Source: VRUE01 sp963780815 (lineage in GTDB: Bacteria > Actinomycetota > Thermoleophilia > Solirubrobacterales > 70-9). Taken from it: DNA of 64,000 nt. This document shows positions 24,534 to 35,242 of the stretch, piece by piece; the stretch's first letter is position 1, and each line of letters begins with the position of its first letter. The notes below the pieces were generated by a model. The model worked only from the letters and a program-made list of their open reading frames with translations, was not told where the DNA came from and made no database searches. The stretch spans positions 253,197 through 317,196 of the forward strand of contig CAWADG010000013.1 of NCBI GenBank assembly GCA_963780815.1. The letters run 5' to 3'. A program made the translations under genes and the position numbers.

Positions 24534-25201
24534 GGTCCCGGAGGACGATGCGTGGCTGAGCGAGCGTGAGCGCGAGATCCTCTCGACGCTCCGATCCGAG
24601 AAGCGTCACAGTGACTGGCGGCTCGGGCGGTGGACGGCGAAGGCCGCGGTGGCGACTTGGAAGAAGGTGCCGCCGGCTGCGGTCGAGCTCCTCGCCGCGG
24701 AGGACGGGGCGCCTGAAGCGTTCGTCGACGGCAGGGAGACGCCGGTTGCGCTCTCGCTCAGCCATCGCGGGGGGCGGGCGTTGGTCACCGTGAGCGATGC
24801 GCCAGCCGCGCTCGGCTGCGACCTCGAGGTGCTGGAGGCGCGCAGCCCGGCATTCGTGAGCGAGTGGCTCAGCGCGGACGAGCGCGAGTTGGTGAGCAGT
24901 CTGACCGGAGACCACCGAGATCTGGCGGCGAACCTTGTCTGGACAGCGAAGGAGGCGGCCTCGAAGGCGAGGCGCGAGGGCCTGCGGCTAAATATCCGGC
25001 AGGCAACCGTCGAACTCGGGCCACTGACTGACCCCGGCGGCGGATGGGAGCGATTTCGAGTCGCCTGGCAGGACGGTGTGGTCGAACCCGGTTGGTGGCG
25101 CCGAGACTCGAGCTGGGTGATGGCGATTGTGAGCGATCTCGCCGACGAGTTGCCGCCCGTCGAGCTTCATTGATCACAGTCGAAGTGTCCAGAGCGGGCG
25201 C

Positions 25202-25702
25202 TCAGAAGAGCGGATGCCGGTGGCCTTCCCCGTCGGAGTACTCGAAGACCGGTTCCACCTCGCCGGCCGGCGTTTGGCTGGTGATCGCGGCGATCGCCCG
25301 AACGGCGCCGGATCGCACCTCCCCGGACTCGGAGTCGAGAAGCGGCAGCAAGCGATCGTAGAGGTCGCGATCGCCGGTGGCTGCAAGCGCCGCCGACGCC
25401 TCGCGCCAGAGCTCCGGACGCTCGCCAAGGACTTCGACCAGCGCCTGGCAGGCATGCGGATCGCGGGTGCGCCCCAGGGAGAGGGTGGCCGCGCGACGCA
25501 CGGTCAGGCTGGGGTCGTCGAGCGCTTCGATCAGCGGCTCAACCGACCCTGCGAGCTCGCCGACAACGCCCAGCGCTCGCGCCGCCTCCGCGCGCACTTC
25601 GGGTGTGGGGTCCTCGCGCAACAGCGCACACAGGCGCACCTGGGCCGCCTCGCTCATGCGGGCATGGTACGCACCGCGAATCCCGCGCCGCTTGCCGCTC
25701 AC
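25202..25702 (-). CDS. HEAT-repeat protein
   Basis: Up to 166 residues. The body is four to five helical repeats of the HEAT/PBS-lyase type: PEVRAEAARALGVVG, LTVRRAATLSLGRTRD, LWREASAALAATGD, GEVRSGAVRAIAAI. Such repeats form a curved scaffold for protein binding, and no catalytic residue is apparent. It ends convergently 29 bases from the PPTase. A start at ATG 25657 (MSEAAQ, 151 residues) is as likely as the GTG at 25702, since neither has a convincing ribosome-binding site. Confidence 0.75.
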   Translation of the reverse strand: MSGKRRGIRGAYHARMSEAAQVRLCALLREDPTPEVRAEAARALGVVGELAGSVEPLIEALDDPSLTVRRAATLSLGRTRDPHACQALVEVLGERPELWREASAALAATGDRDLYDRLLPLLDSESGEVRSGAVRAIAAITSQTPAGEVEPVFEYSDGEGHRHPLF

Positions 25703-25783
25703 ACCGCCGAGCCTGGAACTGGCACGACGGGCACCTTGGCCGCCGCACCCTGAGGGTGGCTACTCGGTCTATCGAACGCCGTA

Positions 25784-26204
25784 ATGGGGGTGGAGGAAGC
25801 CAACGCTCCCGACACCCTTGCAGCCCTCGAATCCCTTCGAATCCTCCGCATCGAAGCACCCGAGCCCGAGACCACCGGCCGTTGGTTGCGCGGACTGCAG
25901 GCGCAGGACGGTGGCTTCCCACCCTCACGATCGGATGGGCCGCGCTGCGCGCCATCGACGTTCTTGGTCTCGAGCCCAGTCGCTCCCCGGCCCCCTGGCT
26001 GCAACCCTTGGCGCAAACACTGTTGGGGCGAGACGAGCCGTACGACTGGCCCGCCGCGTTGCGTGACGCTCGCCCAGAGCCTGGCCCTGCTCCAGCGCCG
26101 CGACGGGGGACCGGGTGCGCGCCACCGGGGGATCGCTACCCTGGGCAACACCTGGCTGGGACTCCAGGCAGCCCAAACGCTCGAACAAATTCTGGAGGTC
26201 AACA

Positions 26205-26206
<2 letters not shown>
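25784..26206 (+). pseudogene. Prenyltransferase/terpene-cyclase-repeat-like gene, frameshifted
   Basis: Frame 1 from ATG 25784 reads DTLAALESLRILRIEAPEP and GLQAQDGGF, the QxxDGGF-type repeat of squalene-cyclase/prenyltransferase alpha-barrels. Near 25920 the sensible sequence moves to the next frame (LTIGWAALRAIDVLGLEPS), then near 26065 returns to frame 1 (LAQSLALLQRRDGG, NTWLGLQAAQTL). The in-between residues of frame 1 are Cys/Pro-rich and implausible. Two compensating shifts therefore leave an open but scrambled frame. The protein is short (about 140 residues), so at most a partial barrel. It ends against the PEP synthase start. Confidence 0.5.
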
Positions 26207-28625
<2,419 letters not shown>

Positions 28626-28863
28626 AGGCGGGGCTCGCTTTGACTGCCTCAGGTGATCTCCGGCATCCACCCCCTTCCGACGCGTCTGCGTCGACGAGGG
28701 ACCTAGACCTTCCGCTTGTCGTCCTGTGGCCGCCAGTGCCTCTGCAGGAGAAGTTTCTGGCCTGGAAACCGATACTGGTTCTCGGGCGGCGTGCGCCCGA
28801 CCCTAGGGCAACGGATCCAAGTAGCTCGCGGGGGTATCCATCTCTTCCCCGTGGGCGGGCGGC

Positions 28864-28983
28864 TCATCGCTCGATCACATACTCGATGGTGTCCGGGCTT
28901 ACCTCGAGCGCTTCGTAGGCTGCGCTCGCCCTTGCCACCGCCTCCCTGTACCGCGCTCGATCCGCGTGGGACTGCGGAATCCG
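28864..28983 (-). pseudogene. C-terminal gene fragment
   Basis: About 40 codons on the minus strand end in a TGA at 28864-28866 and read like the end of a real protein (ADRARYREAVARASAAYEALE, then SPDTIEYVIER). Upstream the frame runs straight into the tRNA-Ser 3' half and loses sense. No family is assignable. It is most likely the tail of a gene cut off by integration or deletion at the tRNA site. Confidence 0.35.
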
Positions 28984-28993
28984 GCCTGCAGAG

Positions 28994-29044
28994 CGGAGGG
29001 GTGGGATTCGAACCCACAAGACCCCTATTGGGGAAGGCGATTTC
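28994..29044 (-). pseudogene. 3' half of a tRNA-Ser (class II) gene
   Basis: On the minus strand the sequence from about position 35 of a tRNA onward is intact: GAAA of the anticodon loop (fits NGA anticodons), TCGCC of the anticodon stem, a class II variable arm CCCC-AATA-GGGG, the T arm GTGGG-TTCGAAT-CCCAC, and an acceptor strand CCCTCCG. No 5' half that could pair with it lies upstream. A tRNA 3' half starting in the anticodon loop is what integrative elements leave at an attachment site. Confidence 0.6.
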
Positions 29045-29144
29045 TAACCGTTTGGCTGGACTGACAGCCAACCCAAGGCAGTCATTCTCTCGACCCACGC
29101 CCTTGACGATGACTAGGGGGCTGAGCCGACAGCTCCCCGGGAAG

Positions 29145-30332
29145 CTATGGCCGGTTGCGGCCGTAGAGGTCGTGCGCTTTGACCCATTCTGCCGCGAGGA
29201 TCGCCCAGCCGAGTGAGAGCTCGCCGCAGAGCACGGTTGCCGCGACGATCTCGGCGAGCTTGCGGACCTTCCCGGTGCCGTAGCAGCCGAGCAGCTCCAG
29301 GCATTCGCGCTGGGTGGCGAGTCCGGTGCCGCCGCCGTAGGTGGCGACGATCAGCGATGGGAGCGTGATCGAGGCGTAGTAGTCCCCGTTGGGGAGTGGC
29401 TCACTGAAGCCGAGGGCCGCGGAAGACTCGGCGACGTTGGCCGCATCCTGGCCGGTGGCGATGAACAGGGCGGCGATTCCGTTGGCCGACTGCAGTCCGT
29501 TGTTGTTGACCCCGGACATGAAGCCACCAAGGTTCGACACCTGCCGTGCCCGGAACAGCTTCTCGCCGCTGGTGTGCATTTGCTCATCGATCAGTGCGGC
29601 GGGGATCGTCGCCTCCGCGACCACGCGCTTACCCCGCGTGCGCAGCACGTTGACCTGCGAGCTCTTCTTGTCGGTGGCGAAGTTCGACTCCAGATAGAAG
29701 TCGGTAATGCCCTTGAAGTTGGAGGTGATCCAGGCGCAGGCGGCGGCGGTCGCCTGGCCTGTGAGGTTCTGGCCCGCGGCGTCGCCGGTCGTGTAATCGA
29801 AGCGCGTGAACAGGATCCGGCTGGCCGAGTACTGCTCGATGCCGCGCAGCTGTCCGGTACGCGTGGTGGTCTCGGCCGCTTGCTTGACCTCGTCGAAGTG
29901 CATCGTGAGCCATTCCCCGAACGCTCGGGCCTCGCGGGCGCTCTCGAACACGAAGGCGGGGGCGCGCTGCATGGCGTCCTCCAGGATCGTGGTCTTCACG
30001 CCGCCGGCCTCGCGCAGCGTCTTCATGCCGCGGTTGTAGCTCGCCACCAGGGTGCCCTCGCTGGTGGCCAGGGGAACGTAGAACTCGCCCTGCGCATGCT
30101 CCCCGTCGACGAGCAGCGGGCCGGCGATGCCGATCGGCACCTGCGCGACCCCGGTGAAGTGCTCGATGTTGCCGGGGAGAATCGATGGATCGAAGGAGTA
30201 ATGGGAGACGTGCTCCAGCCCCACGCCCGTCTCCTCGCGTAGGAAAGCACGGCGCGCTTCCGCGGCCTCGGGCGTGTAGTCGTTCTCGCGATCACGCGGG
30301 ATCTTCTTGCGCTTCGATCGGGGAGGTGTCAT
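29145..30332 (-). CDS. hmgA: Hydroxymethylglutaryl-CoA reductase, class I type
   Basis: 395 residues from ATG 30332. Family motifs appear in order: VPIGIAGPL, the catalytic Glu92 in TSEGTLVASYNRG, the NADP-side TDKKSSQVN (Lys222-223), GQDAANVAESS with catalytic Asp296, and TYGGGTGLATQ. A C-terminal His follows in KAHDLYGRN. It reduces HMG-CoA to mevalonate with NADPH. Motif forms fit class I better than the class II enzymes of degradation pathways, and there is no membrane domain. No other mevalonate-pathway gene is in the window, so its pathway context is unknown. A longer CTG/TTG-type start to 30386 is possible but unsupported. Confidence 0.9.
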   Translation of the reverse strand: MTPPRSKRKKIPRDRENDYTPEAAEARRAFLREETGVGLEHVSHYSFDPSILPGNIEHFTGVAQVPIGIAGPLLVDGEHAQGEFYVPLATSEGTLVASYNRGMKTLREAGGVKTTILEDAMQRAPAFVFESAREARAFGEWLTMHFDEVKQAAETTTRTGQLRGIEQYSASRILFTRFDYTTGDAAGQNLTGQATAAACAWITSNFKGITDFYLESNFATDKKSSQVNVLRTRGKRVVAEATIPAALIDEQMHTSGEKLFRARQVSNLGGFMSGVNNNGLQSANGIAALFIATGQDAANVAESSAALGFSEPLPNGDYYASITLPSLIVATYGGGTGLATQRECLELLGCYGTGKVRKLAEIVAATVLCGELSLGWAILAAEWVKAHDLYGRNRP

Positions 30333-30605
30333 GTCGTCTGCTGCTGCCGTGGATCGTCTTGGGGAGCGGCTGTCCGCGTCAGGCAATCGCTCGCCGCGGA
30401 ACGTTCAATCGAGGGTCCCAACCCCTCATACACTCGCGAGCCTTCGATAAGGAAACCGGGGATCTCTTCACGGGTCTGTCGCGGACGCTGGTCAGGTGGT
30501 CGAGCACGGACAGCGCCGCCTCGGCACCGAACTGCACCGCGACGCGCGGCAGGCGGCGCGAGCCTGACTCGCTCCGAGGGAGCCCCGGTTGGGAACGGTG
30601 GGTTC

Positions 30606-31448
30606 CTAGCCGCCGACCGTAACACCGCGCGGCGCCCAAACTTCTTTGAGAAATGCCGCCAGCTCCGAGTTAAGCCGCTTCGGGCTGAGCCGCCACTCGA
30701 GGATCGAGTTCGCCTCGACCAGCCGCCCGTTCGCCAGCTCCTCAGCAAGCATCCCCGAGTCGCTGAACGGGTGCAGCGGATCGCGTGGGTGGCCGACGAT
30801 CAGCGTCGGCTGGGCGATCTTATGCCGCTCCTCCCGGTGCGGCGCGGTCTCCCCCAACAGCAGCCCCTCCAGCACCGCGCCTGAAGGGCCGGGGCGCTGG
30901 CGGACCCAGTCGAGCCCGATGTCGATCAGGTAGTTGGTGCGGGGGACGGCCGAGGTGAGGCGGGAGATGACCTCGAAGGCCGGCCTCCCCACTCGCAGGC
31001 CGAGCAGGACCGGGGCGAAGGTGGCCGCGACCGCGGCCAGCGCGTTGTCGAGCACCGGCATCTCGATGAACAGGCCGCTGACCCGCCCAGGGTCGTGGGT
31101 CGCCAGCTCCAGGGCGACGTTGGCTCCGAGCGAGGTGCCACCAACAACGGCGGAATCCAGCTCCAGGTCGTCGAGCAGCGCCACCACCTGGCGGGCGAAC
31201 AGCGGCATCGAGTAGAGGCGCAGGTCCTCGGGGCGATCGGAGCGCCCGTGGCCGAGCAGGTCGACGCAGATCACCCGGTTGCCGCGCTCAGCCAGGGCCG
31301 GCCCCAGCCGCTCGAACATACGGCGGTTCATCAGCAGGCCGTGGATGAGGACCAGGACGCGCTCGCCCTCGCCGTATGAGTCGAACTCGATCCGGTGTCC
31401 CTCATAGCGGAACTGGCCCATTTCAGCGCTGGTGGCGATCTTCTCCAC
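30606..31448 (-). CDS. Alpha/beta-hydrolase-fold protein with possibly incomplete triad
   Basis: 280 residues. The fold is clear: VLVLIHGLLMNRRMFERLG (oxyanion side), DLLGHGRSD, the nucleophile elbow GGTSLGANVA, and VGHPRDPLHP supplying an acid. Where the catalytic His is expected after the last strand, the sequence reads VEANSILEWRLSP, with Asn in the likely position. Activity may therefore be lost or altered. It follows the neighbouring hydrolase gene by 8 bases and shares its operon, under the TetR gene. GTG 31448 lies just after that stop; ATG 31421 is an alternative start. Confidence 0.8.
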   Translation of the reverse strand: MEKIATSAEMGQFRYEGHRIEFDSYGEGERVLVLIHGLLMNRRMFERLGPALAERGNRVICVDLLGHGRSDRPEDLRLYSMPLFARQVVALLDDLELDSAVVGGTSLGANVALELATHDPGRVSGLFIEMPVLDNALAAVAATFAPVLLGLRVGRPAFEVISRLTSAVPRTNYLIDIGLDWVRQRPGPSGAVLEGLLLGETAPHREERHKIAQPTLIVGHPRDPLHPFSDSGMLAEELANGRLVEANSILEWRLSPKRLNSELAAFLKEVWAPRGVTVGG

Positions 31449-31456
31449 CCCTCGCC

Positions 31457-32362
31457 CTAAGACGCTGCCCTAGCGGCCTGAAACCGGGCCTGCCAGTCCT
31501 CGGGGTCGAACCGCGCCGGCTCGGTCTCGGCCAGGAACGACTCGAGCACGGCGACGAAACGCGACGGCGCCTCGAGCTGGGGCAGGTGACCCACTCCCTC
31601 GAAGACCTCGAGCCGGCTGCCCGGGATGTTGCGATGGGCGTGCTCGCCGTGGTGAGCCGGGATGATCGGATCATGGGCCCCCCAGATGATCAGCACCGGC
31701 ACGGCCTCGGCCAGATAGAGGCGATCGCTGGCGTCGACCCGTTGGCCACCGGTGCCGATTACCGAGTGCACCGTTGCCAGAAATGCGGCGCGGCGCTTGG
31801 GGTCGGCCAAGGAGGCATAGCCTCGCGCGACCTCGGCGATGTCGGCGTTCGGTCGCAGGCCGATCGCCCCCAGGCCGCCCGCGAGCGCGGATCCGACCCG
31901 CCCTCCGACCCCGGCGGTCGCCGAGATGAAGAGCTCGGCGCCGGGAAGCGCCGCGGCGCGCAGGATCGGGCTCACCTCGCGGCCGAGGCCGCCGCTTGAG
32001 ACCAGCACCAGGCGCTCGACCATCTCCGGGAACTGGTAGGCGAACTGCATCGCGATTCCGCCGCCGAGCGAGTGCCCGATGATCGTGACGCGCTGGTGGC
32101 CGAGCGCGAGGAGCAGATCACGCAGGCCGGCGGCGAGCGCCCCGATCGAGTAGTCACCGCCGCCCGGCGCCGACTCGCCGTGCCCGGGAAGGTCAGGGGC
32201 GATCACGGTGTGATTGCGCGCCAGCGGCTCGATCACCTCCTGCCAGTTTTCGAAGTTCCCTCCCATGCCGTGGATCAGCAGCAGGGCCGGGCCCTCGCCG
32301 GCCTCGGCGTAGCTCACCGAGCGGCCGTGGAGCGTTTCGGTCTTGACCTGCATCGCACTCAC
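31457..32362 (-). CDS. Alpha/beta hydrolase
   Basis: 301 residues from a GTG that overlaps the TetR stop (GTGA), with GAGGGG eight bases upstream. The complete triad is visible: Ser in GHSLGG, Asp in IWGAHDPIIP and His in GVGHLPQLE, with the oxyanion strand LLIHGMGGNFENW. The cap region is Ala/Gly-rich. Possible activities include esterase, lactonase or C-C bond hydrolase. It is the first structural gene behind the TetR repressor and is probably controlled by it. ATG 32353 three codons later is the alternative start. Confidence 0.87.
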   Translation of the reverse strand: MSAMQVKTETLHGRSVSYAEAGEGPALLLIHGMGGNFENWQEVIEPLARNHTVIAPDLPGHGESAPGGGDYSIGALAAGLRDLLLALGHQRVTIIGHSLGGGIAMQFAYQFPEMVERLVLVSSGGLGREVSPILRAAALPGAELFISATAGVGGRVGSALAGGLGAIGLRPNADIAEVARGYASLADPKRRAAFLATVHSVIGTGGQRVDASDRLYLAEAVPVLIIWGAHDPIIPAHHGEHAHRNIPGSRLEVFEGVGHLPQLEAPSRFVAVLESFLAETEPARFDPEDWQARFQAARAAS

Positions 32363-33051
32363 GCCGAAGCCCCCTCGGCGTTTCGCGCCACGGCCAGCAC
32401 ATCCACGACACAGGCATCGCGGACGCGCTCGGGCTTGAGCTCGAAGGTCGCTGCGACTCCGGGGGCCACCTCGCTTACGCCGGCGCCGATGCGCGCCAGC
32501 TGCATCGAACCGAGCATCTGCGTGTAGAGCAGATTGGCCGTGAAGGCGGGGTCCTCGATCGCGAATACACCCCGCTCGGCGCCGGCGGCGAGAATCCGCT
32601 CCAGCCGCCCCACGCAGGCGGCCAGCGCCTGGCCGAGGCGAACCCACACCGCGTCGGAGACCTGCTCGCGCAGCCCGTCGGCCGGCCGCTGCATAAGCGA
32701 CAACGCGCAGTCCATGAAGGCGGGGTACTCGAGGCAGAACTCAACGTAGCGCAGACATGTCTGCTGAAGCGCGGCTGCGGGGTCTTTGGGTTCTCGCGCC
32801 GCGGCGCTGCGGTCCTCGAGCTCGGCGAGGTAATCGGCGAGCGTCAAGACGAAGATCTCCTCCTTGGAGTCGAAGGTGCGATAGACGTCCGGTTTGTGCA
32901 TGCCGGCGGCATGGGCGATCCTCTGGACCGGCGCCTCGCGCCAGCCGCGCTCGTCCAAGAGCGTGCGTGCCGCCATGATGATCGCTTGCTCGCGTTGGCT
33001 GCGGCGCTCGCGTCGCATCGGGCTTCTCCGGCTTTGGCTTGCAGACACCAT
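32359..33051 (-). CDS. TetR-family transcriptional regulator
   Basis: 230 residues. The N-terminal DNA-binding domain reads REQAIIMAARTLLDERGW, then VQRIAHAAGMHKPDVYRTFDSKEEIF, the standard TetR helix-turn-helix. The helical C-terminal domain (about 75-230) would bind an unknown ligand and dimerise. The gene heads an operon with two alpha/beta hydrolases, so it likely represses their expression and its own. Two palindromes lie directly upstream. ATG 33051 has only a weak ribosome-binding site, and ATG 33018 (MRRERRSQ) is possible. Confidence 0.88.
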   Translation of the reverse strand: MVSASQSRRSPMRRERRSQREQAIIMAARTLLDERGWREAPVQRIAHAAGMHKPDVYRTFDSKEEIFVLTLADYLAELEDRSAAAREPKDPAAALQQTCLRYVEFCLEYPAFMDCALSLMQRPADGLREQVSDAVWVRLGQALAACVGRLERILAAGAERGVFAIEDPAFTANLLYTQMLGSMQLARIGAGVSEVAPGVAATFELKPERVRDACVVDVLAVARNAEGASA

Positions 33052-33059
33052 GCGAGGTT

Positions 33060-33092
33060 ACCAATGGTTCTACCAAAAGTCCAACCACTGGT
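33060..33092 (-). promoter_or_regulatory. Candidate TetR operator, paired ACCANTGGT palindromes
   Basis: Two 9-bp palindromes, ACCAATGGT at 33060-33068 and ACCACTGGT at 33084-33092, have centres 24 bases apart, immediately upstream of the TetR start. On the minus strand a TTGGAC that could serve as the -35 box lies between them. Autoregulation by the adjacent repressor is the natural reading, not proven. Confidence 0.5.
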
Positions 33093-33315
33093 TGTATGCG
33101 GAACCAGCTTCGTCTACCCCTTCTCCGGCACGTGCATCTGACCATGCTCGAGCCGTTCGTCTGGGCTTTTCGTCACGGACTGACTGACTCGGCCGAGTAG
33201 GGATGAACTTCTCAGGCGCTGCTGCATCAGCCAATCGCAGCGCTTCATCTTCCCCTCCTGGCGTCCCGAAGGGGTGCGCACCGCCAATAGCGGCACCTCC
33301 GGCCTGGTCCGGCGG

Positions 33316-33438
33316 GTCGTGGAAGCGCACCTCGCGCACCCCGGCCCGCCTGACCGCCGCCTTGAACCGCTTGCGGAGCTTCGAGGCGTCGAGCGGCTTG
33401 CGGTCGGTCGTGGCCTGGGACAAGATCTCCGCAACCAT
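33316..33438 (-). pseudogene. Tyrosine recombinase (integrase) fragment
   Basis: One minus-strand frame gives VAEILSQATTDRKPLDASKL followed by RKRFKAAVRRAGVREVRFHD, which resembles the segment just before the HxLRH box of phage-type integrases. After RFHD the frame loses the LRHTFGT sequence, and no catalytic Tyr follows. The N-terminal part is also absent. This is a decayed relic, consistent with past integration in this area. Confidence 0.5.
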
Positions 33439-33499
33439 TCGGCAAAGCCGACAAGATGACAAGAGGCGAAGTCCAATAGGGAGTTGGAAAGGAGTCCAG

Positions 33500-33775
33500 A
33501 TGGCACTCGCAGACAAATCGGTGGAGCTCTCCGAGGAAGTGTTGGAGGAGATCAAGGACGGACAGGAAGCGGCGATCGGCGCGGTTCGCGGTTTCGTCGG
33601 CAGCGTCGACAAGACGCTGGCTGGATCGGCGAGCCCCTCGCAGGTCGAGGAGATTGTCGACTCGGCGCTGAAGATGGCGGACAAACTGGTCGAGACCCAG
33701 TACGAATTCCTGAAGAAGGTCGTGCACAGCGCCGGCGAGTCGGTTGGGAGCGGCGACGAAGGTGAGGAGGCGTAG
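33500..33775 (+). CDS. Small amphipathic-helical protein of unknown function
   Basis: 91 residues from ATG 33500, with AAAGGAG correctly placed. It is nearly all helix, acidic, and reads like a phasin-type protein (EVLEEIKDGQEAAIGAVRGF and EEIVDSALKMADKLVETQYE). There is no signal peptide and no cysteine. Phasin-like proteins coat lipid or polyester granules, but the resemblance is in composition and pattern only. It stands alone between the integrase relic and a 270-base gap. Confidence 0.65.
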   Translation: MALADKSVELSEEVLEEIKDGQEAAIGAVRGFVGSVDKTLAGSASPSQVEEIVDSALKMADKLVETQYEFLKKVVHSAGESVGSGDEGEEA

Positions 33776-33984
33776 GTCGGGACGAGCGGGGTCGCCGCCC
33801 ACCGCACATCTTTGCCAGGGCTTTCGGCTACCGCCGTTGACGCTCCGATGACCGAGGCTGGCGAATTCAAGTAATCGGTCCCTTCAAGGGGCGCGGTATC
33901 TCCGATGCCGCTTGCCATCAGGCATATCTCGAGCCCATGCTTCGGGGGGAGGCCGCCTTATGCTCCGCTGCGCGTAATTCACTC

Positions 33985-34030
33985 TTGACGCGCTCCGATC
34001 GCTGTGGCAGCTTCGTCTTGCATATGCAAG
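33985..34030 (+). promoter_or_regulatory. Promoter with 14-bp palindromic operator
   Basis: TTGACG at 33985 and CAGCTT at 34008 are spaced by 17 bases. The perfect palindrome CTTGCATATGCAAG sits at 34017-34030, covering the expected transcription start, a usual repressor position. The gene start is at 34047. No regulator gene is adjacent. Confidence 0.5.
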
Positions 34031-34046
34031 CGGTGAAAGGGACAAA

Positions 34047-34343
34047 GTGGCAAAGGTCCTGATCATGGAGTTCGACGGCGACGTTGAGGGCTATGCGAGG
34101 GTCACCGAGCGCCTTGGCATCGACGTGGCAAGCGGTGAGGGCGACTGGCCGGCAGGCCTGTTCTTTCACAGCGGCGGAGTCAGGCCGGGCGGCTGGATCG
34201 TCTCCGAGGTCTGGGCCTCGCAGGAGGACCAAGAACGCTTCATGGCTGAGCGGCTCGGGCAAGCCCTGAAAGAAGCCGGCGTAGAAGATCCGCCAAGCCG
34301 CGTCGAGTGGTTCGATCTGGCTGCCTACCACAAGCTCCAGTAG
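34047..34343 (+). CDS. Small alpha/beta protein, possible dimeric ferredoxin-like barrel
   Basis: 98 residues from GTG 34047. The order of strands and helices (KVLIMEFDGD, YARVTERLGI, GGWIVSEVWASQEDQERFMA, SRVEWFDLAAYHKL) resembles small antibiotic-monooxygenase-like or stress-responsive dimeric alpha/beta barrel proteins. No cofactor motif is visible. A promoter with a palindromic operator precedes it, which suggests inducible expression. It is monocistronic. Confidence 0.7.
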   Translation: MAKVLIMEFDGDVEGYARVTERLGIDVASGEGDWPAGLFFHSGGVRPGGWIVSEVWASQEDQERFMAERLGQALKEAGVEDPPSRVEWFDLAAYHKLQ

Positions 34344-34505
34344 CTTTCGCGCTAAGCGACGATGATGAAACGGCCCCGCCGCCCCAACAATAGACGCACG
34401 CCAAGCAAGCGCCTCTAACTCTCATCGCCTTCTTGGGGCTCACGCCACCCGTTCTCGTGTATCGGCGAATTCCTGGAGAGGACGCCACGCCAAAGTGGGT
34501 GGGTG

Positions 34506-35042
34506 CTACTCGCCGCTACGGCCTGGAAGCATCCGACCCAGGCAACGGACGTGCGATGGCACCATCCCCCAGCGCTCGTAGAAGCGCAGCGCTTCCTCGT
34601 TGCCAGCGATGACGTTCAGCCCTATGAAGCCAACGCCCGCAGCAGCGAGACGCAGCTCGACCTGCTCCATGAGCAACGAGCCAATCCCCCAGCGGCGCAG
34701 CTCGGGTTCAACCGAAAGCGCCTCGAGCTCGCCCATCCGCTCATTCGTCTTAAAGCTCCAGTCGCTGACGCAGATCCGGAAGAAGGCGAAGCCGACCGGC
34801 GAGCCTTCGCGCTCGGCGATCAATAACCATGCCTCACCGGTACGCATCCAGCGCTCGAACTCAGTCCGGCGCCGCTGCCAGGAGTCCTCTGCATCCCGGA
34901 ATTGGGCGACCTCGCGCGCCTCGCCAGCGACCTCGGCGTGATGGTCGTGCATCGCGCCCCATAGCGACTCCACGTCATCCAGTCGCTCCACCCCTGCCTC
35001 AACGATCTTGACCTCGGGCGGCCCTGTCCGGTCTGCGTTCAA
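34506..35042 (-). CDS. GNAT-family N-acetyltransferase
   Basis: 178 residues. The acetyl-CoA-binding motif A is present as ELEALSVEPELRRWGIGSLLM (RRWGIG loop), followed by GVGFIGLNVIAGNEEALRFYERWGM, the beta5-alpha4 end of GNAT enzymes. The N-terminal part (VESLWGAMHDHH) likely shapes substrate binding. The acceptor is unknown. The TTG start at 35042 lacks a clear ribosome-binding site, so the N-terminus is uncertain. Confidence 0.85.
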   Translation of the reverse strand: MNADRTGPPEVKIVEAGVERLDDVESLWGAMHDHHAEVAGEAREVAQFRDAEDSWQRRRTEFERWMRTGEAWLLIAEREGSPVGFAFFRICVSDWSFKTNERMGELEALSVEPELRRWGIGSLLMEQVELRLAAAGVGFIGLNVIAGNEEALRFYERWGMVPSHVRCLGRMLPGRSGE

Positions 35043-35242
35043 GGTGAGGTGAGCATAGAGGCGTTATGCCGTCCGCCTCCACCCCCTTCTGCCTACTCGG
35101 ATGGGCGGAATCAGGACGACGTGGTGAAAGATAGACAGCACCGAAGACCGTGGACCGCGAGAAGCCCCTTCGCGGTTTGCTCGGCGAGTCAATCCGCCCT
35201 TTCCTTGACTCCTGGCGGCGGCGCCTCCCATAAGCTCGTCCC

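Larger units (their letters stand above)
28626..29144. other. Gene-poor stretch between ppsA and the HMG-CoA reductase gene
   Basis: Apart from the C-terminal gene fragment and the tRNA-Ser 3' half listed separately, I see no gene here. The two flanking genes converge on it, and no strong terminator hairpin is visible. Confidence 0.5.

Noticed and set aside
29145..30332. Part of a mevalonate operon
   Set aside because: None of the flanking genes belongs to the pathway.
30387..30605. Minus-strand frames between the HMG-CoA reductase and hydrolase genes
   Set aside because: Short stretches (LPRVAVQFGAEAALSVLDHL) look protein-like but are not continuous in one frame and have no recognisable family.
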